A model generated the notes under the pieces. It searched no databases. It had not been told where the DNA came from and saw only the letters and a program-made list of their open reading frames with translations. 64,000 nt of DNA, from positions 2,666,001 to 2,730,000 of the forward strand of contig NC_014829.1 in NCBI RefSeq assembly GCF_000177235.2, written 5' to 3'. Shown here piece by piece: positions 9,511 to 18,876 of this stretch. Source of the DNA: Evansella cellulosilytica DSM 2522 (GTDB lineage Bacteria; Bacillota; Bacilli; Bacillales; Salisediminibacteriaceae). The translations under genes and the position numbers were made by a program. Numbering within the stretch: position 1 is the stretch's first letter; each line of letters starts with the position of its first letter.

Positions 9511-10887
9511 TTATAAAGTTTGAAGTACGATTTCCCCTTGGTCTAATTTAAACATAACATAATGATGCTTTGAAACTATTTTTCTGCGATATTTTCCAAA
9601 AAATATATCACAATTAGTAAAGATATCTTTATAAATTCGAATAGATGCTTCATTTTGCGAGTGAAGTACATCCTGCAGTTCTAATAATTCTTCATTAATT
9701 TCATCTATATTATTCTTTGATTCTATCATTGTATTTCGTATTCTTAGCTTCATTATTCTTTCTTGAGGTTTTAATAAACCTGCTTTTTCTTTTTCTGTAA
9801 GCTTTAATTGTAACAATTCCAACTTCCCATTTTCGTCATTTAGTTGCTTTAATTTTTTTTCTAATTGTTTTTGCTTTTGTAGCATCTCTTGACTAATACC
9901 TAAATAAAGAGATGTAGGAGTACTCATCGAATTACCTACTTCATTCACTTCAATTCCTTTAACAGCAGATATATTACCACCAACGATATTACCTCTACGT
10001 TCTTTACAATATACATTACCTTGCGCATGAATAGTACTATGTAGAATAGATTGTGATACGTGAACATCTCCTTCTACCTTTACTATCCCTTGATTAATGA
10101 AAGACGTGTGTAAATCACCTTTTGCTTGTAACAAGCCTTTCCCTTGTGCAACTATTCCTTGTTCAACAAAAATAGAGCCTCCCGCTATTAATTCTGCTGC
10201 TTCTACTGAACCTCTTACACGTATGTCACCTTTTGCTACTATTTTAAAACCGGCTGGTACGTTTCCCCTTATATTAACATTTCCTACAAAGTCTATGTTT
10301 CCTACCTTCAAATCTAAATCGCCATTTACCTCGTATACGGGATAGACATGAATAACTTTCGGCTCTATGCTCAGTTGACCATCTAAAGTAGCTACAATCT
10401 CTTTTCCATCTTCACTAACTCGTGTATTTTTACCTTGCCGCAGCTTTAAATCGCGTCCTGGTTGTGCTTTTATTTCTTGGCCTAACACATTAGTTCCGTT
10501 AATTTCAGCTGTTCTTTCTACTTTAACCCCAATCACAGTACCTTTTGAAACAGAGGGTATCTCCATTACTTCTCTTAAATTGATAGGTTCATCATCATCA
10601 ATCTCTTGAAGCTGTTTTTCTTTTGTAAGAATCTCAGGCTTTAAAAAGGCATCTTCTCCTTTTATAGGAGGTGTTCCTTCTGCTATTAATATCTTTTCTT
10701 GTAAATCACTCTCTATGATAGTCCCTAAAACGTCTTCCTTCACCCCAAAACAAACACCACATTCACGAATAAACGCCTTTAATTCATCCACACTTACTGG
10801 ATCTTCTCGTTTATTAGACTGTTTTAAAAATGCTTTTAGTTTATCGTCAGTTATTTCTATTTCATAAACATCATGAAGTGACTGCAT
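9511..10887 (-). CDS. FapA/DUF342 family protein
   Basis: This is a cytoplasmic protein of the FapA (DUF342) family, which has been linked to flagellar assembly and polar targeting in some bacteria. The middle third (roughly residues 115-315) is a repetitive beta-rich region (NVNIRGNVPAGFKIVAKGD, IRVRGSVEAAELIAGGSIFV) typical of the family's right-handed beta-helix. The region after it is a Lys/Glu-rich coiled coil. I prefer the ATG at 10885-10887 (458 residues) because AGAAGG sits 9 bases upstream. It lies directly after sigD, where B. subtilis has no such gene. Confidence 0.8.
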   Translation of the reverse strand: MQSLHDVYEIEITDDKLKAFLKQSNKREDPVSVDELKAFIRECGVCFGVKEDVLGTIIESDLQEKILIAEGTPPIKGEDAFLKPEILTKEKQLQEIDDDEPINLREVMEIPSVSKGTVIGVKVERTAEINGTNVLGQEIKAQPGRDLKLRQGKNTRVSEDGKEIVATLDGQLSIEPKVIHVYPVYEVNGDLDLKVGNIDFVGNVNIRGNVPAGFKIVAKGDIRVRGSVEAAELIAGGSIFVEQGIVAQGKGLLQAKGDLHTSFINQGIVKVEGDVHVSQSILHSTIHAQGNVYCKERRGNIVGGNISAVKGIEVNEVGNSMSTPTSLYLGISQEMLQKQKQLEKKLKQLNDENGKLELLQLKLTEKEKAGLLKPQERIMKLRIRNTMIESKNNIDEINEELLELQDVLHSQNEASIRIYKDIFTNCDIFFGKYRRKIVSKHHYVMFKLDQGEIVLQTL

Positions 10888-10953
10888 CGTCATCAACCTT
10901 CTTTCTGTAAAAGGCCTAATGTTCTTTATTATAGTTTCATTTGAAGTATTACA

Positions 10954-11718
10954 TTATTTAGACAATAACTTTTGTTGAAGCTTAAAAATTGTTTTTGAGT
11001 GTATTTGAGAAACTCTAGAGGTTGACACATTTAGAATTTCACCAATTTCTGTTAGTGTTAATTCCTCAAAGTAAAACAAGCTTATGATCAGTTGTTCTTT
11101 CTCGTTAAAGGTTTTTATTATTTCTGCGAGCTCTTCCATTTGTCCTTTTTTGTCTATATGTTGCTCCGGAGTTAACGTTTTCTCATCCATTATTGTAGCA
11201 GTAAAGGAATCCTCTTTTTCTGAATCTTGTGCTGGTTCATCGATAGATAGTTGGTGTGCTAAATAGCTTTCATTAATCGTTTTATAGACATCTTCTTCAT
11301 TCATCCCTAAATAGTCTGCTACTTCTTTAGGGTTAACGTAACGTCCATACTGTTGCTCAAGCTTTTCTGTAGCCTGATCAATTTTTTTCGTCTTCTCCCT
11401 TACGGACCTTGGCAACCAATCCATTTGTCTTAAACCATCAATGATTGCTCCTCTTATACGAAAAGATGCATATGTATCAAATTTCAGTTCTCTTTTTTCA
11501 TCAAACTTCTCTAATGCATCATATAGACCTAACATTCCATTGCTCCGTAAATCATCAAGCTGGACATTTCTAGGAAGGTTTGCACCTATACGTTGAACAT
11601 GGTAGTCTACTAACGGTAAATATGCTTGTACTAATCGATCACAAGCAACTTCGTCACGATCCTCACTCCAACGCGACCAATCATGTTGTAACTGTTTAGT
11701 TGCATTAATTTGTGGCAT
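10954..11718 (-). CDS. sigD: Flagellar/motility sigma factor SigD (FliA)
   Basis: This RNA polymerase sigma-28 factor directs late flagellar, chemotaxis and autolysin genes. The 254-residue protein has region 2 (LPLVDYHVQRIGANLPRNVQLDDLRS, then YASFRIRGAIIDGLRQMDWLPRSVR) and region 4 with the helix-turn-helix LTLTEIGEILNVSTSRVSQIHSK. It sits near the 3' end of the operon; in B. subtilis this position makes SigD level depend on transcript reach. Confidence 0.96.
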   Translation of the reverse strand: MPQINATKQLQHDWSRWSEDRDEVACDRLVQAYLPLVDYHVQRIGANLPRNVQLDDLRSNGMLGLYDALEKFDEKRELKFDTYASFRIRGAIIDGLRQMDWLPRSVREKTKKIDQATEKLEQQYGRYVNPKEVADYLGMNEEDVYKTINESYLAHQLSIDEPAQDSEKEDSFTATIMDEKTLTPEQHIDKKGQMEELAEIIKTFNEKEQLIISLFYFEELTLTEIGEILNVSTSRVSQIHSKTIFKLQQKLLSK

Positions 11719-11771
11719 TTAGGGCTCCTCCTATCATCCTAAAATGAAGTACAGGTCAATGCTTATCTCGT

Positions 11772-12017
11772 TTAGTCTATCTCTTCATTAGCATTGTTAT
11801 TACTATGTTTACCTGGTTCTATAGTCTTTGCAGAAAAATCAATAGCAATCCAAGTCCAAATACAATAAAAAAAGTAGCCTATAAAAGTTCCTATAATAAG
11901 GGAAATACTAGCTCGAAAAACTGTAGTATATATAGCATTTACAGAAAAGGAGCTAACAAAAACGATAATGAAACTCAACAATCCAAAGACAAAAATCCAT
12001 TTGGTTTTTTGTGACAT
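11772..12017 (-). CDS. Small two-helix membrane protein in the motility operon
   Basis: The product is 81 residues with two predicted membrane helices (about 7-30 and 37-60), a short basic N-terminus and a polar acidic tail (NNNANEEID). I do not recognise the family. Its ATG overlaps the cheD stop by one base (TAATG), so its translation is coupled to chemotaxis genes, and sigD follows 53 bp later. A role in motility or in membrane anchoring of regulators is possible but purely positional. Confidence 0.65.
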   Translation of the reverse strand: MSQKTKWIFVFGLLSFIIVFVSSFSVNAIYTTVFRASISLIIGTFIGYFFYCIWTWIAIDFSAKTIEPGKHSNNNANEEID

Positions 12018-12523
12018 TAGATCATCTTCACTCCTTTATTTACAGTTCTTATTTCTAGCATACAAGTTTGAGGATCGAATTCAATTGTTCTACCACTATT
12101 TCCACCAACATCCTCACTCAAAATTTTTACATTGTAGTTTTTTAATACACTTCTTACCGCTTCTACGTTTCTAGGCCCAATTCTCATCGTATCGTTATTT
12201 GACGAGAACTGAAACATTTGTGCACCACCGGCTATCTTAGCTTTTAATCTAAACGGAAGGGCACCGTCAGTAATAAGTGTTTTAATTAAATCCTCCAATG
12301 CAGTATCAGCATATTTCGCACGTTGAATTTTTCCATTACGGGCGATCGACGATTCAGGTAACATCACATGTGCCATACCACACATTTTTGAATATTCATC
12401 ATAAATAATGATGCCTACGCAAGAACCTAATCCAGATGTTCGTATCTTATTCGGTGGATTCGCAAAATTTAAGTCCGCCATGCCAACTTTAATAACCGTT
12501 CCGGTGAGTACAGTATTATTCAT
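12017..12523 (-). CDS. cheD: Chemoreceptor glutamine deamidase CheD
   Basis: CheD deamidates Gln residues on chemoreceptors and stimulates the phosphatase CheC. The 168-residue protein keeps the Thr29-Cys35-His52 catalytic set, with the same spacing as characterised CheD proteins (TSGLGSCVG and GMAHVMLP). It overlaps cheC by 8 bp. Confidence 0.95.
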   Translation of the reverse strand: MNNTVLTGTVIKVGMADLNFANPPNKIRTSGLGSCVGIIIYDEYSKMCGMAHVMLPESSIARNGKIQRAKYADTALEDLIKTLITDGALPFRLKAKIAGGAQMFQFSSNNDTMRIGPRNVEAVRSVLKNYNVKILSEDVGGNSGRTIEFDPQTCMLEIRTVNKGVKMI

Positions 12524-13157
12524 TCACAGTTACCCCTAATGATTTAAATATTTTGCCAAATGAGTCTGGATCAGGGAGTAAAAAGAAATGCCCTTGTGTT
12601 TGTGTAACATTTTGCTCATCTTTTTCACTTATCTTCGTATCAATAAAAATGGCATAATCAGCTATTGGAGATATTTCAATTAAGCCGTGGCTTAATATAG
12701 CTACCGTCATATCTACAGCAAAAGCAGGTGGTGTTGGCTGTAAGTTCAAGGACGTAAAATCGGATAATGCTGACAGATAAGAGCCTGCCAAAATATTTCC
12801 CATTTCATTAAATGCAGAAATTCCCATTTCAGGTACTTCATTTGTTGAAAAATCAAATGAAGCGTCCTTAGTTAGGTGACGGATAAGTATGGACGCTTCA
12901 TTAACAGGAAGCATGAAAAATAAGCTTCCTGTTACCTCGCCTTGAATTCTTAAAAATATTGAAGCAACTACAGCCTCATCACCGCCAACAAATTCGCTTA
13001 TTTCATGGAAAGGAACTACTCGAACTGCAGGAACATGCATATCTATTGTTTTGTTTAACAATTTAGAAAGAGCTGTAGCGGCGTGAGCGGCTCCAATGTT
13101 CCCCACTTCTTTTAGTACATCTAAATGCTGGGAGTGAATTTGGCTATAATCGCTCAT
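12516..13157 (-). CDS. cheC: CheY-P phosphatase CheC
   Basis: CheC dephosphorylates CheY-P and is the adaptation partner of CheD in Bacilli. Both active-site motifs of the CheC fold are present: EVGN (Glu17, Asn20) and EMGN (Glu118, Asn121). The length is 213 residues. Its start overlaps the cheW stop as TAATG, and it overlaps cheD by 8 bp, forming a coupled cheW-cheC-cheD unit. Confidence 0.95.
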   Translation of the reverse strand: MSDYSQIHSQHLDVLKEVGNIGAAHAATALSKLLNKTIDMHVPAVRVVPFHEISEFVGGDEAVVASIFLRIQGEVTGSLFFMLPVNEASILIRHLTKDASFDFSTNEVPEMGISAFNEMGNILAGSYLSALSDFTSLNLQPTPPAFAVDMTVAILSHGLIEISPIADYAIFIDTKISEKDEQNVTQTQGHFFLLPDPDSFGKIFKSLGVTVNE

Positions 13158-13636
13158 TATGCTTTTGCCTCGATATTTCTCATTTCACTTATCTCCTCAG
13201 TACTAAGTACTTTATCAAGGTTCAAAATGATTAATAACCTTTTTTCTAATTTCGCAACACCACGAATATAATCAGCTTGTACCCCACCAATCACTTCAGG
13301 TGGTGGGACAATTTCACTTTCTGGTATATCAATTACATCATTGGCTGCATCAACTATTAGACCAACATCCATTTCGTCAACAGAAACAATGATAATTCTA
13401 GTATTATCCGTGTGGTCGATTTCATCCATATCAAACCTACTTCTAAGATCAATGATCGGAGTAACTATCCCTCTTAAATTGATTACCCCTTTTACGAACT
13501 CAGGTGCTTTTGGCACTCGTGTAATTTGTTGTACTCTTTCTATGGATCGAACTTGTTCTACACCTACTCCATACTCTTCATTTTTCAACTGAAATACAAT
13601 AATTTTACTATCTTGAATCATTGTTTGATCATTCAT
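13157..13636 (-). CDS. cheW: Chemotaxis coupling protein CheW
   Basis: CheW links receptors to the CheA kinase at the membrane. The 159-residue protein is one CheW domain (IVFQLKNEEYGVGVEQVRSIER, then VINLRGIVTPIIDLRSRF). It follows cheA after a 92-bp gap that holds a hairpin, and GGAGGG precedes the ATG. Confidence 0.95.
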   Translation of the reverse strand: MNDQTMIQDSKIIVFQLKNEEYGVGVEQVRSIERVQQITRVPKAPEFVKGVINLRGIVTPIIDLRSRFDMDEIDHTDNTRIIIVSVDEMDVGLIVDAANDVIDIPESEIVPPPEVIGGVQADYIRGVAKLEKRLLIILNLDKVLSTEEISEMRNIEAKA

Positions 13637-13692
13637 ATCTTACCCTCCAATTAATAGCATATTTCGACAGATTTTAATCATATTATTACATG

Positions 13693-13716
13693 GAACTACA
13701 TATCCGTACATAGTTC
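13693..13716 (-). other. Hairpin in the cheA-cheW gap
   Basis: A 10-bp stem (GAACTATGTA pairing, with two G-T pairs, to TATGTAGTTC) has a CGGA tetraloop. There is no following T run, so it looks more like an mRNA processing or stability element than a terminator. Confidence 0.4.
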
Positions 13717-13728
13717 TTTATTGTACAT

Positions 13729-15765
13729 TTATAGAATAATAGAATTACAATCTACAATTAGTGCCACTTGTCCGTTCCCTAAAATGGTAGCGCCAGAAAT
13801 AGCAAAGGCTGATGTTAAATACTTACCTAGAGTTTTCAATACGATTTCTTGCTGTCCGATAAATGAATTGACTTGTAAAGCTGCCATTTTATCACCTTTT
13901 CGAACAACAACAATGGAATAATATTCATTTTGCTCTTTTGTAACTGGAACCTCGAATAATTCGGTCATATCAATTAACGGTACGACACTACCTCTAAAAT
14001 CTATTACCCTTTGATTGTGCGCGTGCATAATTTCTTCTTCTTTTATAATTGCTGTCTCAATAATTGACGATAATGGTATCGCATAAATTTCATCTTGGAT
14101 TTCTACTAGCATGACAGAAATTATCGATAAAGTTAATGGCAATTGAATAGTAAACAAGGTACCAGTTCCTCTTGTTGACTCAACTGAGACAGATCCTCCA
14201 AGGGATTCTATCTTACTTTTTACAACATCTAGTCCAACGCCACGTCCTGAAATGTCTGATATTTGGTCAGCTGTACTCAATCCACTTGCAAATAACAATT
14301 CGTATACTTCTTGATCTGTTAATGTTTTTCCAACTTCAGCAGAAACTACACCACTGTTAATTGCTTTTTCTAAAACTTTTTCCGCATTAATCCCTGCACC
14401 ATCGTCTGCAACTTCTATAAACACGTGATTTCCACTATGATATGCTTTTAGTGATATTGTTGCTTGTTCACTCTTCCCTGCGTTTCTTCTTACGTCTGGC
14501 GTTTCTACACCATGATCTAAAGAATTCCTTAGAAGGTGTACTAGAGGGTCACCAATTTCATCTATAAACGTTCTATCTAATTCTGTATCTGCACCCGTTA
14601 TTTCGAGATTAATCTTCTTATTTAGTTCCTTTGCTAAACCTCTTACCATCCTAGGGAAGCGATTGAATACTTGTTCTACTGGAACCATCCTCATGTTAAG
14701 GATAATATTTTGTAGGTCACCTGAAATTCTGGACATATGCTCTACCGTATCTGTTAAATCGTTATTATTTAGATCATGGGAAATTTGTTCTAATCTACCA
14801 CGATCTATAACTAATTCTTCAAATAAATTCATTAAGCGATCCAATCGTTCAATATTTACGCGAATCGTTTTATTTGAATTGCTTTTTCCATTACTTTGGT
14901 TCTCTTCTCGTTGTACTTGTGTAGTAGCAGGTTTTTCATTATCTATTTCGTTGCTGTCTTTTTTCACTTTTTCTGCTTGTTCTTTTTCTGGTGAATTCAA
15001 TCTTTTAATATCAATATCCGATACTTCAACAGTATCTACTTCAGAAACCTTTAATACTTTCCCTTGTACATCATTAGCACTTTCTTTTGATACTAATGTG
15101 ACAGAAAAATTAAGATCAAAGTTTTCCTCTTCTAATTGATCCACAGTTGGGATTGATTTAATTACTTCCCCCATTTTTTCTAACACTTCAAAAACCATAT
15201 ACACTCTTGCAGCTTTTAAAATACAATCTTCTCTTAAGCTAATCGCTACTTGGTATGCATAAAAGCCTTGCTCTTGAGACTGTGTAAGAACGGTTACTTC
15301 AAACGGATCAAAAGCTGGAATTCCACTTGATTGAACAGTTTCAGCATCGACTTCATGTAATGTTGCTGCAACCTCTTCTAGCGGTGCGCCTGATTCAATT
15401 CTAGCTAGTTTTGAAACTACCTCTTTTACATTTCGCTTGCCTTCTCCTCCAGAAGCTATATCTTCAACCATAGCTTCTAAATGATCCACAGACTCAAAAA
15501 CAACATCTAGTAATTCACTTGAAGCCTTTACAACACCATTTCTAATTTGGTCTAAAACATTTTCCATTTGATGGGTTAAACTTGCTAAATCTTCGTACCC
15601 CATCGTAGCAGACATTCCTTTTAACGTATGTGCAGATCGGAACACTTCGTTTACAATTGATTCATTTTCTGGATTTTCTTCTAGTTCTAACAAATGACTA
15701 TTCATCGCTTGCAAGTGTTCTTTACTTTCCTCAATAAACATATCTAAGTATTCATTTTTCTCCAT
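13729..15765 (-). CDS. cheA: Chemotaxis histidine kinase CheA
   Basis: CheA autophosphorylates and donates phosphate to CheY and CheB. In order the domains are the Hpt domain with His46 (RSAHTLKGMSATMG), a CheY/CheB-binding region, the dimerisation helices (RLDRLMNLFEELVIDRGRL), the HATPase domain (HLLRNSLDHGVETP and ISGRGVGLDVVK) and a C-terminal CheW-like domain. The length of 678 residues fits B. subtilis CheA. It lies 13 bp after cheB. Confidence 0.97.
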   Translation of the reverse strand: MEKNEYLDMFIEESKEHLQAMNSHLLELEENPENESIVNEVFRSAHTLKGMSATMGYEDLASLTHQMENVLDQIRNGVVKASSELLDVVFESVDHLEAMVEDIASGGEGKRNVKEVVSKLARIESGAPLEEVAATLHEVDAETVQSSGIPAFDPFEVTVLTQSQEQGFYAYQVAISLREDCILKAARVYMVFEVLEKMGEVIKSIPTVDQLEEENFDLNFSVTLVSKESANDVQGKVLKVSEVDTVEVSDIDIKRLNSPEKEQAEKVKKDSNEIDNEKPATTQVQREENQSNGKSNSNKTIRVNIERLDRLMNLFEELVIDRGRLEQISHDLNNNDLTDTVEHMSRISGDLQNIILNMRMVPVEQVFNRFPRMVRGLAKELNKKINLEITGADTELDRTFIDEIGDPLVHLLRNSLDHGVETPDVRRNAGKSEQATISLKAYHSGNHVFIEVADDGAGINAEKVLEKAINSGVVSAEVGKTLTDQEVYELLFASGLSTADQISDISGRGVGLDVVKSKIESLGGSVSVESTRGTGTLFTIQLPLTLSIISVMLVEIQDEIYAIPLSSIIETAIIKEEEIMHAHNQRVIDFRGSVVPLIDMTELFEVPVTKEQNEYYSIVVVRKGDKMAALQVNSFIGQQEIVLKTLGKYLTSAFAISGATILGNGQVALIVDCNSIIL

Positions 15766-15778
15766 TTCAGTTCCCTCC

Positions 15779-16843
15779 CTATGTACAATGCTTCAATATT
15801 GTTTGTGTGATATCTTCTAATTTAACCACTTCGTCAACCAAATTTGTTTCAACCGCGGTTCTTGGCATTCCATAGACAATCGCTGTTTCTTTAGACTCTG
15901 CAATCGCAATTGTTTTTGTATTCCCCTTCAGCTGCACTAGACCTTTCGTACCATCAGATCCCATACCTGTTAAAATTATTGCCATAACATCGACATTTCT
16001 TAATGCAGATAATGAATAAAATAATGCATCAACTGCAGGTCGATGTCCTTTCACTAATTCCGATTGATCCAAATGAACTGCTACAGAAGTCCCAATACCT
16101 CTTACTTTTAAATGGTATCCTCCAGGAGCGATATAGGCAACACCTTTTTTTATAATTTCTCCATCCTCTGCTTCTTTCACCTTAATTTTTGATAATTTAT
16201 CAAGGCGCTCACTTAATGATTTCGTAAAGCCTTTTGGCATGTGCTGTACAATTAATATTGGGTAAGGAAGATCAGACGGTAAATTAGTTAAAACTGTTTG
16301 AAGCGCTTTCGGACCTCCTGTTGAAGTTCCAATTGCGATAATACCCTTTTCTGTTAACTTGTTTTTGCTATTATTATTAATTTGTTGCAACTGTTTTTCA
16401 TCTATCGAAGGTGCACGACATTCAACATCCTTTTGTAATTTAGCGATCGGGACTTTTGACGCATAAATCACCTTCTCAACTAATTCTTTTTGGACTTTAT
16501 AAATATCTAACGAAATAGAGCCCGAAGGCTTTGAAACAAAATCAAAAGCACCGTATTCCATTGCTTTTATTGTTGTTTCAGTTCCTTCCTTTGTAATGCT
16601 TGACAGCATAATCACTGGTACAGGAGATTCACTCATAATCCGCTTTAACGCTTCGAGTCCATTTAATATTGGCATTTCAACATCTAGTGTTACTACATCT
16701 GGCTGTAACTTCTTTATTTGTGTTACTGCTTCGTTTCCATTACGAGCTTTACCAATTACTTTGATTCGTGCGTCTTTTTCTAGTAAATCGCTGATCATCT
16801 TTCTCATGAATGCTGAATCATCCACTACTAGAACTTTAATCAT
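15779..16843 (-). CDS. cheB: Chemotaxis methylesterase/response regulator CheB
   Basis: CheB removes methyl groups from receptors when phosphorylated by CheA. The receiver domain has Asp54 as phosphorylation site (VTLDVEMP). The catalytic domain carries the Ser174 (IGTSTGG), His201 (VQHMPKGF) and Asp297 (GMGSDGTKG) triad. The 354 residues match the family. It is positioned between flhG and cheA as in B. subtilis. Confidence 0.96.
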   Translation of the reverse strand: MIKVLVVDDSAFMRKMISDLLEKDARIKVIGKARNGNEAVTQIKKLQPDVVTLDVEMPILNGLEALKRIMSESPVPVIMLSSITKEGTETTIKAMEYGAFDFVSKPSGSISLDIYKVQKELVEKVIYASKVPIAKLQKDVECRAPSIDEKQLQQINNNSKNKLTEKGIIAIGTSTGGPKALQTVLTNLPSDLPYPILIVQHMPKGFTKSLSERLDKLSKIKVKEAEDGEIIKKGVAYIAPGGYHLKVRGIGTSVAVHLDQSELVKGHRPAVDALFYSLSALRNVDVMAIILTGMGSDGTKGLVQLKGNTKTIAIAESKETAIVYGMPRTAVETNLVDEVVKLEDITQTILKHCT

Positions 16844-16862
16844 GAGAGATCTCCTTTCTACT

Positions 16863-17756
16863 TTACGATTTGAAAAAACTTTTTAGTTTAGAAACAAAGC
16901 TATGGCCTACAGTGGCAGTTGACTCCATTTTCTTATTTTTATTTTCAAAGAATTTTGCTGTGTTTCTCATGACAATTGCAGGTTTTGATTTTGGAAATTT
17001 CAACACAAATGGTGTTTGAGACCTTACAGCTTTCCACACTACTTCATCATCAGGAACCGAAGCGATATGATGTAGATCTTTTTTTAGAAATTGTGAACAT
17101 ACTGTTATCATATTTTGTGCGGTCGATTCACCGTCCCTAGAGTTTCTCGTTCTATTTACAACGAGTGAAACAGGAATTTGATCATCTTGAAGTGTGATAT
17201 GTTTCACGGCTGCATATGCATCTGTCACTGAAGTAGGCTCTGGCGTTGTTACAATAATAATTTCATGAACAGACAACAAGAAGCTAAGACTATTTGTTGA
17301 AATACCAGCAGCCATATCAAAAAGTATATAATCAAATTGTTTTTCTAACTCGGACAGCTTTGATAAGAAGTCATTTACTTTCATTTGATCCATTTCAAAG
17401 ATTTCTGCAAGTCCTGATCCCCCTGAGATATAAGATAGCCCTTCTGGACCATTCTCTACAATATCTTTTAAGGATAGCTCTCGTTCTAACAAATCAACAA
17501 TGGAATGATAAGATGTTTTACCAAGTAATATGTCAACATTCGCCATTCCTATATCAAGATCGATAATTAATACGCGCTTACCTAATCTTTGTAACGAAAT
17601 TCCAAAATTGACTGAAAAGTTAGACTTACCTACTCCACCTTTACCACTTACAACCGCAATTACTTTGGCATTTTTTTCAATAACATTAACATTATTTATT
17701 TTATTATTTGCTGATAGCATCTTTTCTCTTAAAACGTCCGCTTGATCTTTCACCAT
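16863..17756 (-). CDS. flhG: MinD-like ATPase FlhG (YlxH)
   Basis: FlhG is a ParA/MinD-type ATPase that controls flagellar number and position with FlhF. The deviant Walker A motif GKGGVGKS is at residues 38-45, and the DLDIGMANVDILLG and DMAAG segments are present. The 297-residue protein starts 4 bp after the flhF stop codon. Confidence 0.95.
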   Translation of the reverse strand: MVKDQADVLREKMLSANNKINNVNVIEKNAKVIAVVSGKGGVGKSNFSVNFGISLQRLGKRVLIIDLDIGMANVDILLGKTSYHSIVDLLERELSLKDIVENGPEGLSYISGGSGLAEIFEMDQMKVNDFLSKLSELEKQFDYILFDMAAGISTNSLSFLLSVHEIIIVTTPEPTSVTDAYAAVKHITLQDDQIPVSLVVNRTRNSRDGESTAQNMITVCSQFLKKDLHHIASVPDDEVVWKAVRSQTPFVLKFPKSKPAIVMRNTAKFFENKNKKMESTATVGHSFVSKLKSFFKS

Positions 17757-17760
17757 TCAT

Positions 17761-18876
17761 TCAGCTCCCCAAAAGTTGTTCAACTACTTTTTCTTTTGTA
17801 GCTAAAGCGATATCATCCGGTACGTTTTGTCCAAATGTAATATATGATGATCCAATGCCATAGTTTAATGCAACATTTAACATAGCCCCGTGGGACTGTG
17901 TTTCATCAGCCTTTGTAAAAATTACTTTATTAATATTTATAGCCTGAAATTGATCAATAATTTTTTTCATATCATTATATTTAGATGTAAGAGACAAAAC
18001 GAGGTGTGTCTCCATTTCTTCGTTAAAATCAATCACTTCCCCGAGTTGCTTCACATATAAATCATTTAAAAAATTCCTACCGGCGGAGTCAACTAAAATG
18101 ACGTCATACTCACTTAAGCGGTCCTTCGCATTTTTAAAGTCTTCAATGGAATAAACTACTTCGACAGGTACGTTTAATATTTTTGCATATGTTTTTAATT
18201 GTTCAATAGCAGCAATCCTGTATGTGTCTGTAGTGATAAACGCCACTTTTCTTCCATCAGAAATTGCTATTTTAGCAGCTATTTTAGCTAAAGTTGTTGT
18301 TTTCCCTACACCGGTAGGACCGACAACATTTAAAAAACGTTTTTTATAGTTAAAAGGACTATAATCAATGTGAGAAAGAAGATCATTAATAATCTCCTTG
18401 GTCCATTCATGAATCGTCTCTTTTGATTTTTCGTCGCCATTCTCGGAATACCAACGTTTTAAAAGCTGCTTCATCACTTGTAGCCTTGAAACATCCTCAA
18501 CATCTATAGAGTTGAGAAGTTCATTAATCTCTTTTAAATGGCCAGGGTAGTCTCCACTATCTGTGCTGTTGGCATAAGTTGTTAGTCTTTGCTCTATCAA
18601 TTGTTTTATTTGATTAATTTCTTGCGCTAATTCAGATTTTGAAGCGACTTGACTTTTGGGAACTCTCTCTCTGTTACTCGTTTTTCTTTTAACAGATTGT
18701 TTTATCTCAGGGTCTATAGCAGCTATTACTTCAATCATTGACTTTGTAAAGAATCCTAAAAAACCGCCACTATCTACCCTTTTTGAATTTAAAATTACTG
18801 CATCATTGCCTAGCTCTGCTCTTATTTTAGCCATTGCTTCTGGCATATTTTTTGCTGTATACTTTTTTACCTTCAC
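17761..18876 (-). CDS. flhF: SRP-type GTPase FlhF
   Basis: FlhF is an SRP-family GTPase that helps place flagella. Its 371 residues comprise a variable N-terminal domain and a NG domain with P-loop GPTGVGKT at 186-193, DSAGR and the TKAD specificity loop. Translation starts at GTG, which overlaps the flhA stop as GTGA; a GGGGTGG site lies upstream. Downstream flhG is its regulatory partner. Confidence 0.96.
   Translation of the reverse strand: MKVKKYTAKNMPEAMAKIRAELGNDAVILNSKRVDSGGFLGFFTKSMIEVIAAIDPEIKQSVKRKTSNRERVPKSQVASKSELAQEINQIKQLIEQRLTTYANSTDSGDYPGHLKEINELLNSIDVEDVSRLQVMKQLLKRWYSENGDEKSKETIHEWTKEIINDLLSHIDYSPFNYKKRFLNVVGPTGVGKTTTLAKIAAKIAISDGRKVAFITTDTYRIAAIEQLKTYAKILNVPVEVVYSIEDFKNAKDRLSEYDVILVDSAGRNFLNDLYVKQLGEVIDFNEEMETHLVLSLTSKYNDMKKIIDQFQAININKVIFTKADETQSHGAMLNVALNYGIGSSYITFGQNVPDDIALATKEKVVEQLLGS

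Noticed and set aside
14663-15139. Long open frame on the plus strand inside cheA
   Set aside because: It is antisense to a well-conserved gene, its product has low-complexity Ser/Phe composition typical of mirror frames, and it has no ribosome-binding site.
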